From Engraulis encrasicolus (lineage: Eukaryota; Chordata; Actinopteri; Clupeiformes; Engraulidae), in the NCBI RefSeq assembly GCF_034702125.1, contig NC_085862.1, forward strand, positions 18,276,891-18,340,890: DNA of 64,000 bases. Direction: 5' to 3'. Shown piece after piece: positions 42,422 to 53,920 of the stretch (its first letter is position 1; every line of letters begins with the position of its first letter). Both the position numbers and the translations under genes were made by a program. The notes below the pieces were generated by a model. That model was not told where the DNA came from. It did not search any database and saw nothing but the letters and a program-made list of their open reading frames with translations.

Positions 42422-43291
42422 AATGCTTTCAATGAGTCTGTGGTTCCCATTGATTGGATAAAAAAAATATTTGTATTTTTATTGTGCACTTACATAGAAA
42501 TATATCTTTGTGACATTTTGCATTCAATTTCTGGAGATCTTTTTTGTGCATGTTCTCAATAGGCTTGCTGCCAAAAAATGCAAACAAACTTTATAAATAT
42601 CAATATTTACATGCAAGGGTGTGTTTTTCTCTAAGCATTCCTGGTTCGGTTGAACCTGCATAAACTTGCAGCATGGGCCTCACAAGAACAGCCCAAATAC
42701 GTGATTTTTCATATTCCTTTTAAACCGGTACAATATTCATGCTTAATATTAGTAATTTCTTAACTGTGGCATGACTGTCCTGTCTTTTTCTCTATATTTT
42801 AACAACACAATGATGATCCCAAGTGCCATGAAATATTTTTGGTCTAAAAAGAGAAAATCTTCATTTTATTTTTCTGTCAGTTACATGTCTTGCTGACCAA
42901 CATACCTTGACACATTTGTGTGGTTTATTAAAAAAAAATGGATTACAAATTTGCTTTTTGTTCTGATTGGATGCCCAATTGGGATGGGCGAAATTGATTG
43001 CACAGTCTTTGCACAGTGTAGTAAAAAAGTAGCCTCTTCAGTTTGGAAAATGTTCAGATTTACAATATAATCTTTTGTGCACTTGTAATTACAAAAGATG
43101 AAGGGTGCATCGATGAGGTAGCTGGATTTCACATGTGCAATCAAAGCTCAAACCTTAAATTGAATCTTAAATAACATCAAAGAATCACACACACACACAG
43201 TCAATCAGAATCAAATCTCAATCACACGCAATAGCAGGAGAATCATTTGAAACATTTTGTACTTTAAACAAAAATAGATTGCAGCCTTCTT

Positions 43292-46200
43292 TCAGTCCTT
43301 TTGGTTTTTTAGTAATGCGTCCTGCGTTGGCTCTCCAGCCGTGTGTTCCTGTGCCCCACTCATCCCGATGTGCTTCAGGCCGCCGCAGAGAAGGCCCTCC
43401 TGGACACACCCACATTTGAGGTCTGCAGACGCTCCCTGTGAGAAGAGCAGATACCAAGCTGTCATTCATAACACAACTCCCATCAGTGCACACAACTATG
43501 GCTCTAAATTAGCCCTACCCAACCACCAGCCAACTACCCAAATGCTGGTGAAACTTCAGTTGAGCGCACACCAAACTGCCATTCACAACACCACATAACG
43601 TAACTAGATGCAAAGCTGTCATTCATTGTACAAGTACAATTCATAGTACAAAGCTGTGATTCATAGTACAAGTACCAACTCTCTTCCTGTCAGAAGAGAA
43701 GATGCAAAACTGTAATTCATAATACAACAACAGTGTATGATACTGGAACGAACTCTTTTCCTCTCAGAATACATATATTTATTACCCATATACCAATAAT
43801 AGCATATACAACAATTCTCAATATGAGACCATTAATTGTCATTATAGTGTCCCAGACTAGAACAACTACAGAGACAATGCTGCAACCACCAAAGCATGTC
43901 TATGCTATTGTACAGTAACTAACTGCATGGCACCTTCATGTGTCACAGAGCATGCCACTGGCATGCACTGGTTCATTTTTAACCCTTTAACCCTTGTATG
44001 TGGTTAGAACTTTAAGCATTTTTGTTTAGTCCTCACTGAGATGTCACTCTAACCCAGAGTTCTATGGTTGCTGTAGAATGTTCAAGTAAACATTCTAGAA
44101 GGACTGGCAAAATTCCTTACGCCTCAAGAGGAGTACAAGAGTCCTGCGGCAAACTCAGACTTTGGGCTTCGTTGTTTAAGCATCGTGCCCATAGGCTGTT
44201 TGCCCACTGTGAGATCAAAGCCATGGAATTTAACTGATGTGGCTCAGGCAGGGACCCACAATCTCCAACCCCCAGAGAGTTACAACCTCAACCCCGAGTT
44301 GGGTCCTCCTGAACCTCCAGTTACTCTTAAAGGACCAGTTCCGTCAATTTCAATATGCTGTTGTATTGCTCACGCTACCCTTGGCTTGTCAGTACCCGGT
44401 GATGCCACATTTTTCGGCTAAGCCCTTTCCGAGATATGAGCTATTCTAATGGGGGCAGCGTTTGTTTACATTTTTAAAAAATTTAACATGGGCCTACTCC
44501 AAATATTTTCCCAAAAGGTACCGCTGTTTGCTAGTTGTCTGTTGATGTTGTATAACCTTTCGGATGTTTTTGGGAATAAATAAAACTGTTTTTTTTTATG
44601 TAAACAAAGCGCTGCCCCCATTACAATGACCAAGATCTCGGAAAAGGCTGAGGAAGAAAAAAACAAAACTCAGGTACTGACAAATCCAGCGTAGTGTGAG
44701 CATTACAACTGCATGTTGAAATTGACTGAATTGGTCCTTTAAGAAACAGGATTATGAGCCTGATTATCATCGACGTTCAAATCTCTTCGAGAGTTGGTCT
44801 GACCAAGAGCATAACAATTAACATTTCCCAAACGGCATGGTTGACCTACCTCCCTTGGCTTGCTTACGGTTGTTTGCTTCCCGACAAAGTGAAAGGAGTT
44901 CTCGTATTTTCGGGAACTCAGAAAGTACTTGCATTGCTCTTGACCTGACCAAGTTGCTACGCCGAAGGTGTTGCGTCACTAGGAGGGCGCGGCCTGGCTA
45001 CAGGATTATAGCTTGCAAGTTCTTATGCTTTTTTTTATTTATTTTTTTATTTTACCTTTATTTAACCAGGGAACAAAATCACACTGAGAATAGAATTCTC
45101 TTTTTGAAGGGGGCCCTGGCCAAGGCAGCAGCACACATCACATTTTTACAGGTAGGACACAGACAAAACAGAAAAGATTAAAATGGATATAGAGATAAAA
45201 TTACGCAATAAAACAATAAAAATAATAAACATAAAACAAGATTAGAAGGAGATTACAAGATGAAAAGCAAATGCAGACTGAGATTTGAAAGTGTCATTAA
45301 GATATGATTTAAACTCAACCACAGACTGGTTGATGGAATGCAGGTTGTGAGGCGTTTCCCTTCTCTTACTGTAAATGCTTGTCCCGCTGCTGGCTGTCTG
45401 GATATCTCTTTGTTTCAGACACAAAGACTGATTTGTGGCTGCTGACGCTCCTTCTGCCCTTCTCCATGATGTTGTAGTCGCCGGGCCCACAGACTCTCTG
45501 CAGGGGGCACACAGGCACAGTCAGAGTAGTACAGTAGAAGAAGGTAGAGAATGCGCGCACATCAGTGGTACAGGTGCTGGACAAAATAAAGTAACTGAAA
45601 TAAATTATAGAAGTCCGCAACACTGTTAATGCTCCCAGTGATTTATTTGCACGACGTTTCGGACCTTCGTCCTTTTTCAGCAACTTGAAAAAGGACGAAG
45701 GTCCGAAACGTCGTGCAAATAAATCACTGGGAGCATTAACAGTGTTGCGGGTAGAATTTATTACAGTCAGAGTAGTGTCAGAGCAATCAAGGATGGACAA
45801 CCTGGATTCAGAAGCTACAATACAGTGCCATATATTCCAAATGTATCTCTACAATTCCATCAGATGATTGCCTAATTGGACAGGTAACACCAGGTATTTG
45901 AAATATGCATTGTACCCCAGCGTTTGCATGCACAGCACGCCCATTGTATTGGGTTCTAATTTCATTTGCAATGTTTCATTTTCCCCCTTTGCAATCCTTT
46001 CATATCTACAAAATGGATGTGGATGAACAAATGTCAACAATGCTTTCTTTTACGGTACAGTAATTACTGTGTACTTTCTGGGTAACAACAAGATAACAGA
46101 GAGAAGTTACCTGGTGTCTAAGAGGTAAAAAGGGGATAACTACAAGTGAAAACTATGTAATTGCCAAGAATAAGAAATGACTGTGTATTGTTTGGGTAAC

Positions 46201-49200
46201 AACAGGGTAACAGAAGTTAGATCAGTGGTTCCCAACCTATGGGTCGGGACCCCCCTTATGGGTCGCCAAAGATCCACAGGGGGTCGCGGAGCCCTCTTGA
46301 TTTTAAGGGGTTTCGTATATAGCCCATTTAGCCCATTAAATATATATAGCCCATTTAGCCCATTTAACTAATAAATACATAGACGCAACAAATTGTAAGT
46401 GCTACATTAAAAATGTATTCTATATTTGACCAAAGACGAATTGAGGAATAAAATAACTAAAATAAGTTTTCGCAGGAAACGGAGGGCATCTTGTGAGTCC
46501 GTCTCATGCGGGCGCTCGAGTGGTTGGGTCACCAAAGCTTACAATAGTAAAAACATGGGTCCCTTAAGAAAAAGGTTGGGAACCACTGAGTTAGATGGTA
46601 TCTAACAGGTAACTTCTGTCTGTTACCCTCTTGTTATCCAGAAAGTACACAATAATTATTGTACAGATGTCTATGAAATGCAATTAACAACTTGTGGTTT
46701 ATTGTGGATTATTTCAAGCAAGCAAGATATTTTTTCAATTTTTTGAGTAAAAAAAAAAGTCAATCTTAATTTAAGAAAGAAAAAAAAACAACTAACAACT
46801 CGCACTTTTGGACTTGAAATGTTTGACTTTTAGCACCTGAAGACATCCTTGTTAAAAATGAGCAGTTACCAGAATGGCAATGATCAATTCGTAATGTATT
46901 ACTAAAGTCCCTGTGCACTGTCATTAGTGGCTGTGACTATTATTTACAACGTTCCAGTGGTGGAACGGCGTGTGTTAAGGGGCTATACTTGTTTTAAAAA
47001 GTAAGAAGTATGATGTGTAATGCAATGTATTAAAAGGATAACTTCTGCCAATTTCGATATGCAGTTGTAATGCTCACACCACCCCTTGACTTGTCAGCAC
47101 CTGAGAATATTTTTTACTTTTCTTCAGCCGTTTCTGATATCCTGGTCATTGTAATGGAGAGTTTGTTTACATTTAAAAAAGCATTGATTTATCCCCAATA
47201 ACTTCCAAAAGGTTATGCAACATCAGCAGACAACTATCAAACAGTGATACCTTTTGGGATAATATTTAGAGTAGGCCTATGTTGAGAAAGTTTTTGATGT
47301 AAACAGTCTGTCCCCATTAGAATAGCTCAGATCTCAGAAAGGGCTGAGCCGAAAAATGCAGCATCACCCGGTACTGTCAAGTCAAGGGTAGTGTGAACAA
47401 CACAACAGCATATTGAAATTGGCAGAAGTGCTCCTTTAATTGTAATGCGATGTAAGCTAGACCAGCACCCACCGTCTGCTGTACCAGGCTCTTGTTGACT
47501 CTCTTGGCCGCGGTGAGGAAGGGCGGGGCTGGGGTAGCGCAGCTTCCTGATTGGTTGGATGACTGGCTGACTGGGGCCACCTCATACCAACCTGGGCCTG
47601 GACTGGTCTAGTGGGGACATGGGGGCAAGGCAAGGCAAGGCAAGGCAAGTTTATTTGATTCAATTTTAAGGACCTTTCGTAGGCTTTTGCGGTAGACGGA
47701 ACGTCCTCGATGAAAGATCCCCTGCCTTATACGAATGGTCCAACGTTTTGTTCGAATGGTCCCCTCTCATGAATCCATTCGACAAAGACCTGTACCCGTT
47801 TATTTATATAGCACATTTCATACACAGGTGCAACTCAATGTGCTTCACAAAGTTAACAAATGTAAATGAAAGGAAAACAGGGAAATGAATTAGAGTAAAA
47901 AAAAACATTTAAAACATTAAGATAAAACATAAGGTAAAAATAATAATAATAATTTAAAAAAAAGCCACAAGCTTCAGTAAGTTTCAACAAAACATCAGGT
48001 TTCTTTGTATGATGTTTGTGTGATATGTGTAAAAGTGTAAATAAAATAAAAAAAGGTTTCTCCTTCAAAATTCCTTCAGCTAAGCATTTTTGGATAATAA
48101 AAGAAAAAAACTGACCCAGGGCTTCTCTTCTGTACGGAACAAATTAAGGCAGTCATACCCATGACTCATGGGTAAGCGGTTAGGGTCTCGACCTAAAGGT
48201 TGCTAGTTTGACTCCCGATTCACACCAGGTTGGTGGAGGGAGTAATTAACCAGGGCTCTCCCCCATCCTCCCCCATGACATGTACCCTGAGTGTGGTACT
48301 GTAATGCCACACTGCTCCCTTTGGGCACTGTTTGGGACTGCTGTATCGCACGAGTGAGGCATAAATACAATTAAATCGTGTGCCGTGAGCACTGTGTTGT
48401 GGAGTGCTGTGTCACAACAATAATGGGAGTTTCCCAGGTGGACCGCACTTGATCCCACTTTGTTACTTTGGTGATTCGTGGGGTTAGGTATGCTTTATCT
48501 TGGTTAATGTATTGAAAATCTTTCATCTCTCTAATTCACTTCTACTTTTACTTTGTAATTCTATGCATGTGAGAAATAGAGCTCCTTGTATCCTTGCTGC
48601 TACTCACTGCAGGCTTCTTGCATTGTGTCTGGGTGCAGAGGAAGATCCTGTCTGTGTTGACTTCCGGGTACTGCTCCAGGCGGCTGAAGACGCCATGCTT
48701 CCTCTTCTCTGGTTTCTCCAGGTGCTCTCCAAACCTGGGCATCTCCTTAGTGTACTCCCCCGGGCACAGGTTGTTGACTTTTTTCTGATGGGATGAGGAC
48801 AGAGTGTAACATGACAATGAGAAAACAAAGGGTCATCGATATGTTTTTTGTTTGTTCGTTCTTTATGTGTTTTGCCAGATGCATCTGTATTGTGCACGAT
48901 TTTGCCTTGACCTTGATAAATTCAAAAATGAGCCAAGGACTAAAGAAAGATGTTGAATCACGTGCTGCATCAGGAAGCACATGCCAATTAAAAAAAAACA
49001 GAATAATAACTATCCAAAAAAGGCAGGACACCAAGTCACTCCTCTTAGATAAAACTGCTTTATTATAGAGGATAGTTCATGTTTGAACTTGAATAATTAA
49101 AAATACTGCCACTGCCAACATGTTTCGGCCCACTACAGGGCCTTCATCAGGGCACAAGGTGAATCAATAGGAATCAAGCAGTGATACACTGTGTTGGCAG

Positions 49201-50209
49201 TGGCAGTATTTTTTATTATTGAAGTTCAAACATGAACTAGCCGTTATAATAAAGCGGTTTTATCTAAGAAGAGTGCCTTAGCATCCTGCCTTTTTAAAAA
49301 TATTTTTATATTGGCCAAAGAGCACCTTCAAACCACCACCAGTTTTACCACTTGAACACCGCAGCCCTCCAGCCCTCTACTTTTTTTTTTAGAATAATAA
49401 CTATACTTTGTGTTTGGGTCATTACCGGGCTGGCCAGGTATCCTGAGCAGATGGGCTTGTCCCTGCGGCCGGTGAAGAGATCATAGGGCCCCCTCTTCCC
49501 AGTCTGACTGCTCAGCAGCTCATCAATGGAGGCCTTCACATCATATATACCCGGCCCCAGGCCAACAACGTCCTGCAAGAAAAAAACAAACAAAGTATGC
49601 CAGGCACTCTTCCAACAAAAAAGGTAAAATAGCTTTAAAAAACTGCCCAAATCTTAAAATAAATAAATTCATTTTTTTAAAAGCCAGCGTGTTATAAGTT
49701 GTGGATAGGATATGGTATATTATATATAGTATTAAGTTCAGGAGTAGATGTGTGCATATCCCACCCGATGGGCCAGGTGCAAGACAATGAGAGTAAATCC
49801 AAGTGACTATATGTGCTGACCCATTTGCTGTTGGACTACTCATAGATGTGTATAGAAGACTTCTGTATGTGTGTCTTCTATACACATCTATGCTTTTAAA
49901 ATGACCCACTCAATGCCATGTTCACACTTTGCCTGATGAAGACCTGAAGGTCGAAATGTTGCTCTATTAAATACACAGCAGACAAGCAGTGTCACGGACT
50001 TCTTTTTCACTTGGATATGATATAGTATTACCTTTTTCAGCTGTGAGTCTTGAGGAAAGCGGTCCATGACTGAGCCAAAGACCACAGAGGATGGCGTGGT
50101 CACAGCAGACTTCACCCTCTTCTCCTCCACTGCTGACCATGGAGCACTCCTCTGCTCATAGGTCCCAGGACCAGGAGTCAAGCACTGGAATAACAGCAAG
50201 AACGAGAGA

Positions 50210-50290
<81 letters not shown>

Positions 50291-53200
50291 GTTACACTCT
50301 CAGAAATAAAGGTACAGAAGTCATCGCTGTGGCAGTACCCTCAAGGGGAGAACCATTGCGGCGCTTGGGGGGTACCTCAAAAAAGAGGGGACAGATGCAC
50401 ATTGCTCGACATTGCAAGAAACTGAACGAACCTCTTTTTTTTGGGTACCAATCAAGCGACACAATGATATTCCCCTTGAAGGTACTGCCACAGCGATGAG
50501 TTCTGTACCTTTATTTCTGAGAGTGCATATAGTGATCAGAGTGAAAGCTCAAGGACTGCATTGGACAGCGTTGCTGTGAGGCATAATGTAAAATGCAAGC
50601 TATAAGGCTACGTGGCTAGTCTGACAGAGAAAGGGGTTAATTCAAATAGCAAAATGTTATACATTAGCAGATAGATCTATGTCGCCACCATGTGGCAAGT
50701 TGTGTGTACGTAGTACCCACGTCTCAGGATACCTCTCCTCTCTGGAGTCACTGGTACTGTGTGTGTGTGTGTGTGTGTGTGTGCATGTGTGTGTGTACGT
50801 ACCCGCTTCTCTGGAAACCTCTCTTGTCTGGAGTTACACACCCCTCTGGTGCTGCCCGGCTTCTTACTCAGCTCCTCAATGAAGTCTGTGGCCTTATAGG
50901 TCGCAGGACCTAGTTTGGTTTTCTATGGAGGGAAATCAACGCAACGCTTTAGACACAAAACGATTACTAAGTTCAAGCCTGTCAGCTCAGTTTCTTTCTT
51001 TTATTTGACTATTTTGAAGTGTGTTTGTAATATTTAATTGTTAATTAATGTTTATTATTTTGTTGCTCTAGAGCATGTGCATAGATAATACAGGATGTCA
51101 AAAATGTTTTTCTTTGGTCTCAAATACGTTGTCCCATCCCATTCATTTCTTCTTTACATTCATTTCATTCATTAATTTTAATTTAAATTAATTTGCCCAT
51201 GACACAAAATGGCCATATTACAAAACTAGTATGCTTTTACTCTACTGCAGCTGTCGTGAAGCATTGTGATGCTTCATCTTTGTTTTCATGCGGCAAAAAG
51301 AAGGTAATGTCTGCATTTGTCATGCATTTGATTGTTGCTCATCTTGTGCACTTTAATGTTTGTCCTGTCCTGTCTTCTCCATGTATAGGGCATGTAGGCC
51401 TACATTTAGTTCATTTCAAGGTTCATTTGCCTTGTACAGTATGTCTAGTAGGAATGAATGGACACCTCTGACTTAGCCAAGTGTGCCATCTACCCTCCTC
51501 ACCATGGGCATAGTGTGGTGGATGATACAGACATTTCCATAATACTGATATCAAGGTTATCTTAAAGCAGGGGTGGGGAACCTATGTCTGGAGGGAACGT
51601 TTTATCCAGCCCTCGGTGTTACTTTAATGTTATGCAGCTTCATATGAAATATGACATACTTTGTCATGGAATCTTAGAAAATAAATTTGCAATACAATTA
51701 AGTTACATTCAGTGCACCTTGAGAAGGTGGGGTCTGTTTTAAAGATGGCTCCCTTCAATATAGGAAAAGAGAAGAAGTCTACACCGTGGCTCAGCTTTGA
51801 CTATTCATTCAGGTCATACAACGTTTCGACCCAACAGGGTCTTCATCAGGCATCCTGGTTTGTCTTCATAGTACGGCCCTCAGAGGACTTGTATGGCCCT
51901 CGGAGGACTTTAAAGTGGCGCTTCGAATGAAAAGGTTCCCCACCCCTGTCTTAAAGTGTCCCCACCCCTTTTTCACAAATATAAAGTAAAAATATTAACC
52001 TTAGACAATTTGTCCACACCACTTTCTAAACCAAATCTAAAAAGCAACCTAGGGCAGCTGTGACCTAATGGTTAGGGAAGTGGTCTTAACATCAGAGGGT
52101 TGCCGGTTTCAACCCCAGCTCATACCTTTCGCTACATCAACACTCCATGGCTGAAGTGCCCAGTGGCAAGGCACCTAACTCCACATTGCTCCAAGGAACG
52201 TAACCAATACCCTGTAAATAACTGTAAGTGGCTTTGGATAAAAGTGTCTGCTATGTGTAATGTAATATTGGGTCTTTCTCAAAACCTAGGCCAGTGTCCT
52301 TCCAAGTGCATCAGCCTAATTAGTAACGGCCAGTGATTGGATACATTTTGGTGAACTCTACAGAATATCCAATCTCTGGGTGTGACTAATAAAGGGTATC
52401 CAATCACTGGCCGTGATTAGGCTGATACACTTGGAAGGACACTGGCCTAGGCTTTGAGAAAGACCCAGAGTGCGTTTTAATATGCGACCTTGCCTCCTCC
52501 ACTTGCCTCCTCCACTTGCTTCTCGTCATGATGACATCACTGACAACAGCATTATATTTCAATATATTGCAAAAGCTCAATTGTGAAGTCTTTTCCTCAT
52601 TTGCAATCGGGATGGTGAATGAAAAACAGTCCCTCAAAAGTTGTTGTGGCGAGGCTGACAGCTGGGAAACTTCATCGTTTTCTCCACGGAGGAGGGGCCA
52701 GGAGGCGGGACGAGGAGACAAGCACAAGTGGAGGAGGCAAGGTCACATATTGGGATGCACCCCCAATGTCTAACCCTTGCTCCTCCCAGTCCCCACTCAC
52801 CAGGAAGTGTTTGTTCTCCCATGCCTCCCTGTAGAGGAGGCCCGGCATGTGGCACTGCTGCATGGTCTCCAGGGCCCGCTTCCAGCCAGGGCCCTTGGCA
52901 TGCTTCTCTTTTGCTCGCGGACCAAAGTCACTGACGTCCGGATTGTATGTGCCTGGCCCAAGGTTTCTCTCCTGTAATAGTAGTAATATACACATGCCTG
53001 AAGAAGGGGTGTCTCATCATCAAATGACACAAACAAGACATTGTGCAAAAAGTAGTTGATTCATTCATTTCAAGAGTTTGACAAGCAAAACCATTTGCAG
53101 ACAGCATAGGATTGCCAAAGAGCACCCTGTATTTTCGAGCACATGTGATTTATTCATTTATTTATTTTATTTTCTACACGCATACACAGTGGTCGAGTTG

Positions 53201-53920
53201 TAAAGTCATAAAACCAGGTGGGATGGTCAGAGATGGATTCTGATTATTGGGGGTTCGGCGGTATCTCCCCCGAGACAATTTTGAAAATACAGTTGTTAAA
53301 AGTACAATTTTAACGCAATATGTGAATGTAGCTAAATGAATATAGACCAATGGCTTTAGAGGGGAATGGATTTTTGACCATTTCCATTGAGGGGGGATGA
53401 TTTTTGACCATTTTCATTGTAGGGCGGATGGCATCCCCCCTCATCCCCCAAAAACTCAAGCCCTGTGCATACGGAAGAAAGGGTACTATTGTAAAAAGCC
53501 TTAAGGGGGGAAATGCCTTTGTGGTAAAGAAGATGGAACCATGCAGAATAAAGTAGAGGCAGAAAGAGGGAGCAGTGTTGTTACCTGTTCACTTGTCATC
53601 CTTTTGCAGTAAGGTATCTCGGTGTAAGTGCCTACCCTCTTGTTTGCAGGATGCACAGAGGAAACGTCAAACCTAATTGACAAGTGATCAGGGAAATTGC
53701 TTACTTATTGCTCTGCAGAACACATTTCACAACAGCAACATGCCAACATTACAAAACATTTCCATAAATAATAAAACAAATGATAAGTAATGGTGATAGC
53801 AATGTAATAATACTTTAATTGCAGGATGCACTAAAATGCACTCTTGTTTAAATGTAGAAAAGCTGGCTACCTGGCTGATTGTGTCCCAAAGGGGGCTCCC
53901 TTGAATTTTTTTTCAGCCAT
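43292..53920 (-). CDS. lexm: Lymphocyte expansion molecule / ciliary microtubule-associated protein 2, nine exons
   Basis: Exons: 53920-53871, 53672-53585, 52971-52801, 50922-50803, 50184-50032, 49572-49426, 48784-48608, 47607-47473 and 43435-43292. All have GT-AG junctions, joined in frame to 394 residues (human about 418, from memory). The protein starts MAEKKFKGAPFGTQSA and continues RFDVSSVHPANKRVGTY. Six STPG/SHIPPO repeats follow, one per exon: LGPGTY, LGPATY, PGPGTY, LGPGIY, CPGEY and SPGPGWY. Proteins of this family line axonemal or ciliary microtubules; LEXM (C1orf177, renamed CIMAP2) sits next to DHCR24 in human, so synteny and repeats agree. The last exon (47 codons, after TTCTCACAG) is the least certain: it has no family motif, but the splice site and phase fit. 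A possible AATAAA (minus strand) lies at 42929-42924. It converges with dhcr24 and is divergent from tmem205. Confidence 0.88.
44331..44738. mobile_element. TTAA-flanked MITE, family member 1
   Basis: It lies between TTAA (44327-44330) and TTAA (44739-44742). Inverted ends AGGACCAGTTCCGTCAATTT and AATTGACTGAATTGGTCCT are followed by long sub-terminal inverted similarity (GTTTGTTTACAT/ATGTAAACAAAG). A TTAA target is typical of piggyBac-type elements. There is no transposase. Confidence 0.75.
45615..45750. mobile_element. Foldback element with perfect 64-nt inverted arms
   Basis: 45615-45678 and 45687-45750 are exact reverse complements around an 8-nt spacer. Each arm contains GAAAAAGGACGAAGGTCCGA followed by AACGTCGTGC, a small stem-loop with a GAAAC end that resembles a hammerhead core half. 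No coding capacity. Confidence 0.88.
46223..46588. mobile_element. Non-autonomous hAT element with 8-bp target duplication
   Basis: It starts CAGTGGTTCCCAACCT and ends AGGTTGGGAACCACTG. Exact AGTTAGAT flanks lie at 46215-46222 and 46589-46596. Length 366 bp, in the last lexm intron. Confidence 0.95.
47034..47435. mobile_element. TTAA-flanked MITE, family member 2
   Basis: Its ends (ACTTCTGCCAATTTCGATATGC; GCATATTGAAATTGGCAGAAG) and interior (GTTTGTTTACAT, AAAAGGTTATGCAACATCAG) match the element at 44331. Flanking TTAA lies at 47030-47033 and 47436-47439. It ends 34 bp short of lexm exon 8. Confidence 0.72.
47631..47650. repeat. (GGCAA)4 pentamer
   Basis: Four GGCAA units just upstream, on the minus strand, of the lexm exon 8 acceptor. 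Confidence 0.9.
48148..48440 (+). mobile_element. tRNA-derived SINE
   Basis: TGGGTAAGCGGTTAGGG (A-box-like) and GGTTGCTAGTTTGACTCCC (B-box-like) head a body with GAGTGTGGTACTGTAATGCC. It ends near CAATAATGGGAGTTTCCCAG. Confidence 0.65.
49015..49295. mobile_element. Foldback element with hammerhead-like motif
   Basis: The left arm (AGGCAGGACACC, CCTCTTAGATAAAACTGC, ATGTTTGAACTTGAATAAT, ACTGCCACTGCCAACA) is mirrored on the right by about 110 nt. Between the arms, on the minus strand, are CCTGATGAAGGCCCTGTAGT and GGGCCGAAAC. Confidence 0.8.
49843..49890. repeat. 18-nt perfect inverted repeat
   Basis: TAGATGTGTATAGAAGAC and its exact inverse are separated by 12 nt, in a lexm intron. Confidence 0.85.
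50211..50287. repeat. (GA)n microsatellite near lexm exon 5 acceptor
   Basis: A run of about 38 GA units starts 27 bp upstream of the lexm exon 5 start. Read on the minus strand it is a CT tract. Confidence 0.97.
50294..50525. mobile_element. Foldback MITE with ~54-nt arms
   Basis: CACTCTCAGAAATAAAGGTA and GTCATCGCTGTGGCAGTACC are mirrored at the right end (GGTACTGCCACAGCGATGAG, TACCTTTATTTCTGAGAGTG). No coding capacity. Confidence 0.88.
51568..51948. mobile_element. Non-autonomous hAT element with 8-bp target duplication
   Basis: It starts CAGGGGTGGGGAACCT and ends AGGTTCCCCACCCCTG. Exact TCTTAAAG flanks lie at 51560-51567 and 51949-51956. A hammerhead-like segment lies inside at about 51822-51853 (minus strand). 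Confidence 0.95.
52050..52267 (+). mobile_element. tRNA-derived SINE
   Basis: GCAGCTGTGACCTAATGGTT (A-box region) and GGTTGCCGGTTTCAACCCC (B-box region) are followed by the 3' tail GTGGCTTTGGATAAAAGTG, TCTGCTATGTGTAATG. The same tail family occurs at 36470. Confidence 0.85.
52269..52466. mobile_element. Foldback element with ~78-nt arms
   Basis: GGGTCTTTCTCAAAACCTAG, GCCAGTGTCCTTCCAAGTG and CGGCCAGTGATTGGATAC are mirrored on the right with few mismatches. It abuts the SINE on the left and another inverted-end element on the right. Confidence 0.85.
52467..52765. mobile_element. Inverted-end element abutting a foldback
   Basis: GAGTGCGTTTTAATATGCGACC with TTGCCTCCTCCACTTGC is mirrored by GCACAAGTGGAGGAGGCAAGG and ACATATTGGGATGCAC. 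The interior (GTTGTTGTGGCGAGGCTGACAG) has a relative at 56280-56400. Confidence 0.72.

Larger units (their letters stand above)
39232..43291. other. Convergent intergenic region between dhcr24 and lexm
   Basis: It holds the presumed 3' UTRs of both genes, a large decayed inverted-end element (39331-41690) and a foldback element (42117-42421). ATTAAA at 39428 and AATAAA at 39879 are possible dhcr24 polyadenylation signals, but both lie inside repeat sequence. No other gene is supported. Confidence 0.5.

Noticed and set aside
49928..49960. Active hammerhead ribozyme
   Set aside because: The core has an extra A before stem II and no clear stem III, so only hammerhead-like is claimed.
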